Assembly (NCBI GenBank): GCA_905479665.1
Contig: CAJQNM010000463.1
Coordinates: 1-7,474 of the forward strand
Source of the DNA: an uncultured Saprospiraceae bacterium
GTDB lineage: Bacteria > Bacteroidota > Bacteroidia > Chitinophagales > Saprospiraceae
Length of the DNA stretch: 7,474 bases
Reading direction: 5' to 3'
The stretch's first letter is position 1; each line of letters opens with the position of its first letter. The notes below the pieces were generated by a model. It did not search any database. It was not told the origin of the DNA and saw nothing but the letters and a program-made list of their open reading frames with translations. Below are positions 1 to 6,955 of the stretch, piece after piece. Both the position numbers and the translations under genes were made by a program.

Positions 1-341
1 AACGTATCGACCAGCAGATCCAGATGGGCCGGATCAATAAAGGGTTCGTCGCCCTGGACGTTGACCACCACCTCTGCATCGAGCTCTGCTATGGCTTCTG
101 CGACCCGCTCTGTTCCTGACCGATGATCTACCGATGTCATAACCACAGGCAAATCTGCGTTATCACAATGGCGATAGATGCGATCATCATCCGTGGCCAC
201 CCAAAATTTTGAAATGGAAGACGCTTGCGAAACTTGCCCACATACCCGTTCTATCATGCTCTTGCCCTCCAGGTCGACCAAAGGCTTGCCCGGAAATCGG
301 CTCGATTCGTATCGCGCCGGGATGATCACCACTGCCTTCAT
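1..341 (-). CDS. kdsB: 3-deoxy-manno-octulosonate cytidylyltransferase (CMP-KDO synthetase), N-terminal part
   Basis: This cytoplasmic enzyme activates KDO with CTP to give CMP-KDO, the donor for the lipopolysaccharide inner core. Reading the minus strand from the ATG at 341 gives 113 codons before the window edge; the family is about 245-255 residues long, so slightly more than half is missing. Diagnostic motifs are all present: the nucleotide-binding N-terminus IPARYESSRFPGKPL (residues 7-21), ATDDDRI (49-55), the substrate-loop motif HRSGTERVAEA (73-83) and VVNVQGDEPFI (92-102), in which Asp98 matches the Mg-binding aspartate of the family. The reading frame is intact and the start agrees with the family N-terminus. 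The gene diverges from the LysM gene to its right. It is not an orphan fragment as far as can be seen; it simply runs off the window. Confidence 0.96.
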   Translation of the reverse strand, partial: MKAVVIIPARYESSRFPGKPLVDLEGKSMIERVCGQVSQASSISKFWVATDDDRIYRHCDNADLPVVMTSVDHRSGTERVAEAIAELDAEVVVNVQGDEPFIDPAHLDLLVDT

Positions 342-358
342 ATCAGATTGTTAAACAT

Positions 359-366
359 TAAATATA
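359..366 (-). promoter_or_regulatory. Possible -7 element for kdsB
   Basis: The minus strand reads TATATTTA here, which matches the Bacteroidota -7 consensus TAnnTTTG except at the last base. It lies 17 bp before the kdsB ATG within an AT-rich divergent gap. No TTG -33 element is visible at the usual 17-23 bp distance, so the call is weak. Confidence 0.25.
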
Positions 367-380
367 GTTGTTATATATCA

Positions 381-388
381 TACCTTTG
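381..388 (+). promoter_or_regulatory. Bacteroidota-type -7 promoter element for the LysM gene
   Basis: TACCTTTG is an exact match to TAnnTTTG and is followed by C, as is common in this phylum. The implied transcription start is near 393-396. That falls on the upstream candidate ATG (393) and would give the ATG at 423 a short leader of about 27-30 nt. No TTG is present at the expected -33 spacing; the upstream sequence is AT-rich. Confidence 0.6.
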
Positions 389-422
389 CCCTATGTGCAG
401 CGTGACTTTTTGCCGGACTCAA

Positions 423-1241
423 ATGTATCTTCTCCTGCTTCTGGGGCCCATCTTTCTTTCTGCTCAGTCAGACAATGCACCCATCTTTGTCGAACACGAC
501 GACAAATTAGGAAAAGTGATCTTTCATAAAGTATCTGGCTATGACACGCCTTACAGCTTGTCTCGCATCTACGGTACAACAAAAAAAGTACTCCAACATC
601 TTAATCCTGAGATGGACAGCCGCAAGATGCCCAAATTGGTCAAGGTGCCACTTGCCGAGGAGCGCATGGTCTATCGTTTGCCCATTTTTCGCAATCGCAG
701 GGACTATATACCTGTTCGATACAGGGTAAAACCGAAGGACAATTTATTTCGGATCTCCCGCATTTACTTTGACATGCCCACAGGACTACTCACAAACCGC
801 AATCGCATTCGCAACAATAACCTGAGCACAGGGCAAGTACTGGAGATCGGCTGGATCAAGGTGCCCGAAGATGATCTCCTCGTACTGAGTGGGGAGCGCC
901 GCGAAGAAACTCCTGGAATAACGGAAGTTGATCAGCGCTACAAGACACAGTTTCTCGATGGCCTTAACGGCAGTACCCCACCCTCCAAAAATGAAGTGGC
1001 CTACTGGAAGAAAGATGCCCCTGCCTCCGGTTATTTTGTGATGCACCGCAAAGCCAGTGAGCGCACCTACATTGAAATCACTAATCCCCTATCCAGTTCA
1101 AAAATCTATGCGAAAGTAATTGGCAAGATCCCTGAAAATCTCTATCCAGAGGAGGTTGATATGGTCATGTCATCCGAACTTGCTGAGGCACTCGGAGCCA
1201 AAGACATGAAATTTTTTGTTCGCTCAAGGTATCTTGATTGA
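423..1241 (+). CDS. Secreted LysM protein with C-terminal RlpA-like double-psi beta-barrel domain
   Basis: This is a probable periplasmic or outer-membrane-associated peptidoglycan-binding protein of 272 residues from this start. The N-terminus is a hydrophobic signal (MYLLLLLGPIFLSAQ, likely cleaved near residues 14-15). Two LysM-like repeats follow: about 34-77 (DTPYSLSRIYGTT, ending KVPL) and about 99-147 (YRVKPKDNLFRISRIY, ending GQVLEIGWIKVP). After a linker, residues 201-272 resemble a DPBB domain: GYFVMHRKAS, EITNPLSSSKIYAKVIGKIP, then SSELAEALGAKDMKFFVRSRY. His208 occupies the place of the RlpA histidine, but the NDRGP segment with the catalytic Asp is replaced by IGKIPEN, so lytic activity is doubtful. 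The open frame extends upstream to 225, but that part lies antisense within kdsB. An ATG at 393 is an alternative start that adds MCSVTFCRTQ and would give the signal peptide an Arg; the promoter element at 381-388 favours 423. Confidence 0.8.
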   Translation: MYLLLLLGPIFLSAQSDNAPIFVEHDDKLGKVIFHKVSGYDTPYSLSRIYGTTKKVLQHLNPEMDSRKMPKLVKVPLAEERMVYRLPIFRNRRDYIPVRYRVKPKDNLFRISRIYFDMPTGLLTNRNRIRNNNLSTGQVLEIGWIKVPEDDLLVLSGERREETPGITEVDQRYKTQFLDGLNGSTPPSKNEVAYWKKDAPASGYFVMHRKASERTYIEITNPLSSSKIYAKVIGKIPENLYPEEVDMVMSSELAEALGAKDMKFFVRSRYLD

Positions 1242-1301
1242 TCAAGGAAACACAACTACAAGGAAATGTGTCGCAGACCAGTATAGAGAAGAATTGCTTG
1301 C

Positions 1302-1309
1302 TACCTTTG
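1302..1309 (+). promoter_or_regulatory. Bacteroidota-type -7 promoter element for the cbs gene
   Basis: TACCTTTG matches TAnnTTTG exactly, is followed by CGC, and sits 19 bp before the GTG at 1329. The implied start near 1314-1317 gives a leader of only about 12-15 nt. It suggests that cbs, and probably porP after it, has its own promoter in the 87 bp gap after the LysM gene. No -33 TTG is visible at the usual distance. Confidence 0.6.
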
Positions 1310-1328
1310 CGCGCAAAATTGATATTTA

Positions 1329-2687
1329 GTGAAAGTATTTCAGAACATACTCGAGACCATTGGCAATACCCCAATGGTAAAGCTCAACGCAGTCGTTGAA
1401 GATCTCCCTTGCCTGGTCTACGGTAAAGTCGAAACCTTCAATCCAGGCCACTCCATCAAGGATCGCATGGCACTCAAAATGCTCCAAGTCGCCGAGCAGG
1501 AAGGAAAAATCAAGCCGGGTGGCACAATCATCGAGTGCACATCAGGAAATACTGGTATGGGCCTGGCCATTGCCGCGGCAGTACTTGGTTACAAATGCAT
1601 CTTCACCACCAGCGACAAGCAGTCTAAGGAAAAAATCGATCTACTCAAGGCAGTGGGCGCCGAAGTCATCGTGTGCCCAACCAACGTGGAGCCCGATGAC
1701 GAGCGTTCCTACTACTCCATCGCTGACCGCTTGAGCAAAGAAATCCCCAATTCATTTTGGTTCAATCAGTACGACAACCTGGCCAACACCACAGCGCACT
1801 ATGAGTCGACAGGGCCCGAAATCTGGGAGCAAACCGACGGAAAAATCACCCACTTGGTGGTCGGAGTGGGTACCGGAGGAACCGTCTCAGGCACCAGTAA
1901 ATACCTCAAAGAGCAGAATCCAGATGTACAAGTATGGGGTATCGATACCTACGGATCGATCTTTAAGAAGTACCACGAGACCGGAGAGTTTGATCCCAAG
2001 GAAATCTACCCATACATTACAGAGGGTATTGGTGAAGACATTTTACCCAAGAATGTTGATTTTAGTTTGATCGATCACTTTGAGAAAGTCAGTGATAAGG
2101 CTGGGGCACTCGCGGCCCGTGAGATGGCACGCAAAGAAGGCATTTTATTGGGCTACTCGGCGGGATCGGCACTGGCTGGCTTGCGCCAGCTCAAAGATCG
2201 ACTCACCCCAGAGGATGTAGTGGTGATCATCTTTCATGATCATGGCAGTCGCTACACTGGTAAGATATACAACGACGACTGGATGCGGGAACGGGGCTTT
2301 CTCGAAGGCGAGTTGCGCATCAGTGATCTGGTAAAAAGTAAGCAGGGCACATCATTTATCTCCGTCGAAAAAACAGAACCCATTCAACGTGCGATTGCCT
2401 TGATGCGCGATGATCAAATCTCACAGCTACCGGTTACCTGTGGGAGTGACATTGTGGGAGCAATCACGGAGTCCGATCTGATTACGCATCTCCTGGACAA
2501 TGATCCGGATGCAAAAGAAAATGCTGTGGAAAGTATTATGTCAGATCCTTTTCCGGAGGTGCATTTCGAAACCCTTTGTTCTCACCTAGGTTCGATGATC
2601 AACAAAACGACTCCTGCCGTGGTCACTCGCGATAGTGGTGGTAAAAGGCATATCATCACCCAGTATGATCTGCTTCAGAATTTATGA
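1329..2687 (+). CDS. cbs: Cystathionine beta-synthase, PLP-dependent, with C-terminal CBS domain pair
   Basis: The enzyme condenses serine (or an activated serine) with homocysteine to cystathionine, the first step of transsulfuration, in the cytoplasm; some relatives also make H2S or work with cysteine. At 452 residues it has the catalytic fold-type II core (about 1-326) and a CBS domain pair (about 331-389 and 395-452), but no N-terminal haem region as in the human enzyme. Visible motifs are HSIKDR with the PLP Schiff-base lysine at Lys44, TSGNTG (71-76), the phosphate-binding loop GTGGT (181-185), EGIGEDILP (232-240) and GYSAGS (275-280) with the serine facing the PLP ring. The block IPNSFWFNQYDN closely follows known CBS proteins and separates it from plain CysK. 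The start is GTG, chosen because the conserved ETIGNTPMVKL lies at residues 9-19; the next ATG (1374) would remove it. The CBS pair may bind an adenosine ligand or S-adenosylmethionine; this is inferred from the family. Confidence 0.93.
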   Translation: MKVFQNILETIGNTPMVKLNAVVEDLPCLVYGKVETFNPGHSIKDRMALKMLQVAEQEGKIKPGGTIIECTSGNTGMGLAIAAAVLGYKCIFTTSDKQSKEKIDLLKAVGAEVIVCPTNVEPDDERSYYSIADRLSKEIPNSFWFNQYDNLANTTAHYESTGPEIWEQTDGKITHLVVGVGTGGTVSGTSKYLKEQNPDVQVWGIDTYGSIFKKYHETGEFDPKEIYPYITEGIGEDILPKNVDFSLIDHFEKVSDKAGALAAREMARKEGILLGYSAGSALAGLRQLKDRLTPEDVVVIIFHDHGSRYTGKIYNDDWMRERGFLEGELRISDLVKSKQGTSFISVEKTEPIQRAIALMRDDQISQLPVTCGSDIVGAITESDLITHLLDNDPDAKENAVESIMSDPFPEVHFETLCSHLGSMINKTTPAVVTRDSGGKRHIITQYDLLQNL

Positions 2688-3793
2688 TGCTAAAAATAAA
2701 GCAGCCAGATATCAGTTTAATCAAGATGGGTCCTGTGTTTCGCACTTCTATTGTCTTGCTCTTTAGCGTCACTCTTGCCGGGTTTGCCAGTGCTCAAGAC
2801 CAAAATTACTCACAGTTTTATGCTGCTCCAACGCTCCTAAATCCTGCCCTCACAGGCAGTTACGCTGGCAAATACCGCGTCTCCGCACTCTATCGAGACC
2901 AATGGAGATCTTCGCTCGAGGCGCCCATTACTTCCTTTATCACTGCAGTCGATCTACGTTTTGATCTCGAAGGAGGATTTACCGACGGAGATGCTTTTGC
3001 CATCGGCCTGCAGTTTGCTTCTGATCAGGCAGGACCATTTGATCTCAGCACAAACAGCATTTCTGGATCGGGAGCATACCACAAGGCACTCGATCGATCA
3101 GCCTCTCAAATTATTTCTGCAGGTTTTCAATTTAGTGCAGCGCAACGAAATATTCTCTATGAGAATCTCGTATTTCAAGATCAGTTTAATGGCCTCGATG
3201 GGTTTGATGGTTTGACCAGTGAAGACCTTCCCGAGAATAATTTCTCCTTTGGAGATCTGGCAGTGGGGCTAAATTATTTTTCCAGCATTGATGAAGACCT
3301 CGCCTTTTATATTGGGGGCGCTATGCATCACATTCTTACCCCAGAGATTTCTTTTTATGCCAAGGATAGTGACAAGGCACAACAAGAGGTATCCAGCAGC
3401 AGTCTGTTTCGGAAATATAGTCTTCATGGTGGTGCCACGTTTAAAACGCTGAATAACATCGGTATCTCTCCTCGTGCATATGCAGCCCTGCAGGGTTCGC
3501 ACTTTGAATTTCTGGTTGGCAATGTTTTTATTCTTGAGCCCAATCCAGATTCATTTTTCAAATTACATTTAGGTGCTTGGATTCGCTTTGAGCGCAATTT
3601 TGAAAGTGCCATTACGCCAGACGTCCTGGGGCTTCAGGTTGGGCTTAATCTGGAACAACTCTTAGTGGGCTTTTCCTATGATATTAATTTGAATAATCTC
3701 GCCAATTACGGAGGCACCCAAGGAGTTTTCGAGGTTTCGATTTCGTATTTTGGAAACTACGAGTCTGAAGAAAATCTGTGTCCTACTTTTTGA
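2684..3793 (+). CDS. PorP/SprF-family type IX secretion system outer-membrane protein
   Basis: Members are outer-membrane beta-barrel proteins; PorP supports type IX secretion and SprF the surface export of gliding adhesin SprB. Many Bacteroidota encode several paralogs, so the exact partner cannot be assigned. The 369-residue product has a signal peptide (hydrophobic run about 22-36, likely cleavage after FASA at 37), then the family N-terminal block QFYAAPTLLNPALTGSY (44-60), RVSALYRDQW (65-74) and an alternating polar/apolar pattern typical of strands throughout, ending in the family-typical ENLCPTF. The ATG at 2684 overlaps the cbs stop by 4 bp and suggests translational coupling; the ATG at 2726 gives a tighter signal peptide (MGPVFRTSIVLLF) and is a credible alternative start. 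No gliding or large repetitive adhesin partner is in the window. Confidence 0.88.
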   Translation: MMLKIKQPDISLIKMGPVFRTSIVLLFSVTLAGFASAQDQNYSQFYAAPTLLNPALTGSYAGKYRVSALYRDQWRSSLEAPITSFITAVDLRFDLEGGFTDGDAFAIGLQFASDQAGPFDLSTNSISGSGAYHKALDRSASQIISAGFQFSAAQRNILYENLVFQDQFNGLDGFDGLTSEDLPENNFSFGDLAVGLNYFSSIDEDLAFYIGGAMHHILTPEISFYAKDSDKAQQEVSSSSLFRKYSLHGGATFKTLNNIGISPRAYAALQGSHFEFLVGNVFILEPNPDSFFKLHLGAWIRFERNFESAITPDVLGLQVGLNLEQLLVGFSYDINLNNLANYGGTQGVFEVSISYFGNYESEENLCPTF

Positions 3794-3821
3794 GCGCTCG
3801 AGATCGTTTCTGGCAAATTTG

Positions 3822-4976
3822 CTACCCCAGCTCAAGTAAGGGTTTGCAGGCGCTGCTCCACGCATAATTTTTTTCGACAACAATTCTGCCCTTTACTGAC
3901 AATTCTTGACGCTCAGCCGCATTTTGCAACAGGGCCGTAATACGCTCTACGAACATCGCTTCATCTTCAGCCACCTGAACGATGCCTTCAGAGCCAGTGA
4001 TGGAGCTCTGGACGATGCCACTGGTCACACAGGGCAACCCCATAGACAGGGCCTCGAGTATTTTATTTTGCAACCCACTGCCCGCAAAAATTGGAGCCAC
4101 AAATATTCTGCCTCTCTGATACGCCTTTCGAATGTCCGGTACGAACCCGGTCACCTCGACACGCCTAGATGCCAGCCTCTTCACCTCTGCGGTCGGGTCT
4201 GCACCAGCAATTAATATTCGAGCTTCGGGATTTTCACGCCACAATAACGGGGCAATTTTCTTTATTAAGAACCGCGCTGCAAAAATATTGGGATGGTAGC
4301 TCATATTGCCAATAAATACTAAATCTACATCTGGCTCGACACCTTCCTCTCGGGAAAAATACTGAGTATCTACCCCATTACGCAAGATTTCTAGGCGCTG
4401 CATTCCTGTGCTTACGAACTCATTCCGATCCACCTGCGAGATGACAAAGTGGCGATCAAACCAACGATACGTTTGTCGCTCATACTGCTGCAACAGTCGT
4501 GCTTCTAATTTCCAGAAAGAGTGAAGCAAGAATCGATTTTGTCGAGCCCGGCGCAATGCACGTAGCGAGAATGAATCCATGTAGTCAATGCTCTTCGGAA
4601 TGGTGATCCCCTCGACATATCCCGCCATGCGGATAAGTTGGCAATAAATATGATCTGGAGCCTCATCATGGATTATTTTCTGCACCTGCACCCGTAGTTC
4701 CGGGTGGTAAAAATACGATACGGTAAGAGACGTGCCGCCCACAAAACCCTTGACCGCCTTACGTAAACATCGCGCATGTGTCACTGGAAGTTCATACGAC
4801 TTAGTACAGAGTGACTCTACTTCTCTGCGATCCTCTGCGGAGACACGGCGGTGAGTCAGGGCGACCAATACCAGCTCATAGTGACGCGATAGATAGCGCA
4901 TTTGATGAAAGATGCGAAGTCGATCTCCCTTTTCAAGGGGCAGAGGATAGCGTGAAGATAGGACCAGGAGTTTCAC
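3822..4976 (-). CDS. GT4-type glycosyltransferase (GT-B fold), second gene of pair
   Basis: This is a probable sugar transferase acting at the cytoplasmic face of the inner membrane in surface glycan or polysaccharide assembly; donor and acceptor cannot be read from sequence. At 384 residues it is a normal length. The N-terminal half starts with the Rossmann motif MKLLVLSSRYPLPLEKGDRLR, here cut by position: LVLSSRYP (4-11) and KGDRLRIF (16-23), a pattern like that of the PEP-CTERM/EpsH-associated transferases. The C-terminal half has RNGVDTQYF (199-207), FIGNMSYHPN (221-230) and the donor-binding loop GSGLQNKILEALSMGLP (299-315) with its glutamate at 308. The start codon is GTG (4976-4974); it sits 9 bp after the stop of the upstream glycosyltransferase, so the two are co-transcribed. 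The gene ends 28 bp from the convergent porP gene. I infer that it works with its neighbour on one glycan. Confidence 0.88.
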   Translation of the reverse strand: MKLLVLSSRYPLPLEKGDRLRIFHQMRYLSRHYELVLVALTHRRVSAEDRREVESLCTKSYELPVTHARCLRKAVKGFVGGTSLTVSYFYHPELRVQVQKIIHDEAPDHIYCQLIRMAGYVEGITIPKSIDYMDSFSLRALRRARQNRFLLHSFWKLEARLLQQYERQTYRWFDRHFVISQVDRNEFVSTGMQRLEILRNGVDTQYFSREEGVEPDVDLVFIGNMSYHPNIFAARFLIKKIAPLLWRENPEARILIAGADPTAEVKRLASRRVEVTGFVPDIRKAYQRGRIFVAPIFAGSGLQNKILEALSMGLPCVTSGIVQSSITGSEGIVQVAEDEAMFVERITALLQNAAERQELSVKGRIVVEKNYAWSSACKPLLELG

Positions 4977-4985
4977 GAGATGGGG

Positions 4986-6182
4986 TCAGGCTGTTTGCCA
5001 GCTGTTAAGATATTGCTGAGCAATGGTGCGATGGTCATAATGTGCTTCGGCAAATGCACGAGCAGCAGCACCTATTTGAGGAAGACGGTTTCGGTCTTGA
5101 TAACATATTCGAAATTTTTCAATAAACTGCTTCTCACTATTTGCCACCAGTACATTCAGATCATCTTGAGCTGCGATGCCTTCCAGTCCTACCTCTGTGC
5201 TGATCACTACTCGTCCCAGGGCCATTGCTTCTACGATCTTGGCTCGCATCCCACTGCCCGACAATAGAGGTACTACAGAAATCGGATGAGCAAGAAGGAA
5301 GGCCCGTGCATCATTTACCTCACCGTGCACTGTGACATTGCGAGTCTGCAAATTAAGCAGCCATTCGGGACAATTTCGCCCGGCCACATGCAGCTCAAGC
5401 TTGGGAAAAATCAATAGTAGATGTGTCCACACTTGATCGAGAAACCAATTCAAGGCTTCAATATTTGGCATCCAGTCCAATGATCCGATAAAGCTTATGC
5501 TCAAGTCTTTTGATGAATCAATCTGTTGTGCAGAAATCTCCTGTAGATCAATCCCAATAGGTAATGTTGTAGATACGCCAGTGTAGCCCAGCTTGCGAAA
5601 CTTGGCTTCATCCACGCAACTGATTGGGAGTAAGCGATCGATGAGTAGAAGTTGATCTTCTTCGTACTTTTTCAATTTTCGGGCAGAATAATCCAAGTAC
5701 CAACGGCGTACCATACTGTTTTCATTGGCAGCCATGCGCTCCCAAATTTCATGCTCGACATTGTGCGCTCGCAAGACCACTGCTGCATCAGAGTGTGTCC
5801 GAATTAGCTCAATGTAGGGTGCCAGATAGAGTGATTCTAGTTGCACCACATCATATGAATTTCTTTCCAGAAGATCTTTTAGTTTTTCAGCGAAGTCGTC
5901 GCAGTCAAAGCGACTTATGTTGTAGGAATCTGACGAAAAGAGATTGAGAAATGCATGCAGGGGTTTCACTTGATTGTCCAAAGGCACGAACTCAGTCTGC
6001 TTGTAGTGCGCCAGCTGATCACGAATGGTGTCCACTTCTACCCAGTGCTTGGTCGTATTCATTGACAGTAGCGAAACTTCACATCCCAGATCATGCAAGG
6101 CTTTTGCCAGATAGGTGACCGCAATGGACTCCCCATCCTTTAGCGGATACGGACATTTCTTGCAGAGTTGTAAAAATTTCAT
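4986..6182 (-). CDS. GT4-type glycosyltransferase (GT-B fold), first gene of pair
   Basis: A cytoplasmic or membrane-peripheral glycosyltransferase of 398 residues, probably for an exopolysaccharide, O-antigen or glycan on a surface protein; substrate unknown. The N-terminus FLQLCKKCPYPLKDGESIA (3-21) is the GT4 acceptor-domain pattern in which a glycine-containing loop follows the first strand. LRAHNVEHEIWERMA (137-151) is a segment frequent in Bacteroidota GT4 enzymes. The C-terminal domain has SFIGSLDWMPNIEAL (230-244), HVAGRN (265-270) and the donor-binding loop SGSGMRAKIVEAMALG (308-323) with its glutamate at 318. It shares domain layout with the downstream gene but the two differ along most of their length, so they are diverged rather than recent duplicates. 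TAGGA lies just upstream of the ATG as a weak ribosome-binding site. This gene leads the two-gene transcript. Confidence 0.9.
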   Translation of the reverse strand: MKFLQLCKKCPYPLKDGESIAVTYLAKALHDLGCEVSLLSMNTTKHWVEVDTIRDQLAHYKQTEFVPLDNQVKPLHAFLNLFSSDSYNISRFDCDDFAEKLKDLLERNSYDVVQLESLYLAPYIELIRTHSDAAVVLRAHNVEHEIWERMAANENSMVRRWYLDYSARKLKKYEEDQLLLIDRLLPISCVDEAKFRKLGYTGVSTTLPIGIDLQEISAQQIDSSKDLSISFIGSLDWMPNIEALNWFLDQVWTHLLLIFPKLELHVAGRNCPEWLLNLQTRNVTVHGEVNDARAFLLAHPISVVPLLSGSGMRAKIVEAMALGRVVISTEVGLEGIAAQDDLNVLVANSEKQFIEKFRICYQDRNRLPQIGAAARAFAEAHYDHRTIAQQYLNSWQTA

Positions 6183-6217
6183 TTCGAATCCTAAGCCCGG
6201 CTGTTACTATTGTGATT

Positions 6218-6225
6218 CAAATGTA
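6218..6225 (-). promoter_or_regulatory. Bacteroidota-type -7 promoter element for the glycosyltransferase pair
   Basis: The minus strand reads TACATTTG, an exact TAnnTTTG match, 35 bp before the ATG at 6182. It would place the transcription start near 6210 and give a leader of about 30 nt. A TTG occurs further upstream, but 25 bp away, longer than the usual 17-23 bp, so only the -7 element is supported. Confidence 0.5.
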
Positions 6226-6278
6226 CGACAAGAGACGGCTGTGACCCGAACAATGCCAGCAAAAGTTAGGAGTATCTG

Positions 6279-6286
6279 TATCTTGC
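6279..6286 (+). promoter_or_regulatory. Weak -7-like element for the ABC ATPase gene
   Basis: TATCTTGC differs from the common Bacteroidota form TATCTTTGC by one missing T and ends 9 bp before the ATG at 6296. If used, the transcript would be nearly leaderless. The AGGAG at 6268-6272 is too far from the ATG (about 23 bp) to be a normal ribosome-binding site. Little more supports it. Confidence 0.2.
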
Positions 6287-6295
6287 AAGCGTTAC

Positions 6296-6955
6296 ATGAT
6301 CGAGTGCCGAAACATCTATCGCCATTACGGACCGCTACAAGTACTCAAGGGAGTATCGGCGACCATAACTGCTGGTGAGATTGTCTCGATCGTGGGCAAG
6401 TCTGGTGCTGGCAAAACAACGCTTCTGCATATTCTGGGCACCTTAGATCGTCCTGACCAGGGGTCCATATATTATGATGACCAAGACGTCTCAAGCCTGG
6501 ACGATAAAGCCATTTCACTCTTCCGTAATCAGCACATCGGTTTTATCTTTCAGTTCCACCATCTGCTAGCAGAATTTACAGCCTTAGAAAACACCCTCAT
6601 CCCTGCTCTTCTGGCCCATCAAGACAAAGCCAAGGCTGAAGCGAAGGCCAAAGAACTTCTCGCGTACCTTGGCTTGGCCGACCGGGTTACCCATAAACCC
6701 AATGAGCTTTCGGGAGGTGAGCAGCAACGTGTCGCTATAGCACGCGCATTGATCAATGATCCACAGGTGGTGCTGGCTGATGAGCCCACCGGCAATCTTG
6801 ACACCACCACTTCTGCCGAAATCCATGAGCTGATTTTTAACCTGCGTAAAGATCTTGGCCAAACCTTCGTGATCGTCACTCACAATCCGGAGCTTGCTCG
6901 TCGATGCGACCGTACACTATCTATGGCCGACGGACAAATCCTGACGCATGAGTGA
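6296..6955 (+). CDS. ABC transporter ATP-binding protein, LolD/MacB/FtsE-like family
   Basis: This is a cytoplasmic ATPase that would power a membrane partner; LolD relatives release lipoproteins from the inner membrane for transport to the outer membrane, MacB relatives act in efflux or mechanotransmission. The 219-residue length is that of a stand-alone LolD subunit. All ATPase motifs are intact: Walker A GKSGAGKT (34-41), Q-loop Gln86 in FIFQFHHLL, the signature LSGGEQQR (138-145), Walker B VVLADE (158-163), D-loop NLD (167-169) and H-loop His196 in VTHNPE. The FQFHHLLAEFTALEN segment and ADEPTGNLD are typical of the LolD/MacB group. The ATG start matches the family N-terminus and no in-frame start lies just upstream. 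No LolC/LolE-type permease is adjacent; the next gene, overlapping by 8 bp, is a DUF389 protein. In Bacteroidota lolD is often annotated apart from its permease, so a LolD role is likely but not proven. Confidence 0.9.
   Translation: MIECRNIYRHYGPLQVLKGVSATITAGEIVSIVGKSGAGKTTLLHILGTLDRPDQGSIYYDDQDVSSLDDKAISLFRNQHIGFIFQFHHLLAEFTALENTLIPALLAHQDKAKAEAKAKELLAYLGLADRVTHKPNELSGGEQQRVAIARALINDPQVVLADEPTGNLDTTTSAEIHELIFNLRKDLGQTFVIVTHNPELARRCDRTLSMADGQILTHE

Noticed and set aside
225..422. Upstream extension of the LysM open reading frame
   Set aside because: It overlaps kdsB on the opposite strand, its translation lacks any family similarity, and it lies before the likely promoter.
1233..1246. Small inverted repeat CTTGATTGATCAAG at the end of the LysM gene
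   Set aside because: A stem of 5-6 bp without a following T-run is too weak to call a terminator; the first half codes for the last residues.
2224..2242. Inverted repeat TGATCAT-CTTTC-ATGATCA
   Set aside because: It lies inside the cbs coding region and encodes the conserved end of the catalytic core; with GATC so frequent here such repeats are expected by chance.
3792..3821. Palindrome GAGCGCTC at the porP stop and the 28 bp convergent gap as a bidirectional terminator
   Set aside because: An 8 bp perfect palindrome has no loop and no flanking T-run, and nothing else in the gap forms a stem.
3906..5267. Plus-strand open frames antisense to the two glycosyltransferase genes
   Set aside because: They are shadows: their translations show no motif, while the minus-strand frames carry clear GT4 motifs.
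6183..6295. Possible small RNA or riboswitch in the divergent gap
   Set aside because: At 113 bp it holds promoter-like elements on both strands but no visible stem-loop series or known aptamer signature.
6584..6883. Minus-strand open frames inside the ABC ATPase gene
   Set aside because: They are antisense to the signature and Walker B region of a full-length ATPase and show no family features.
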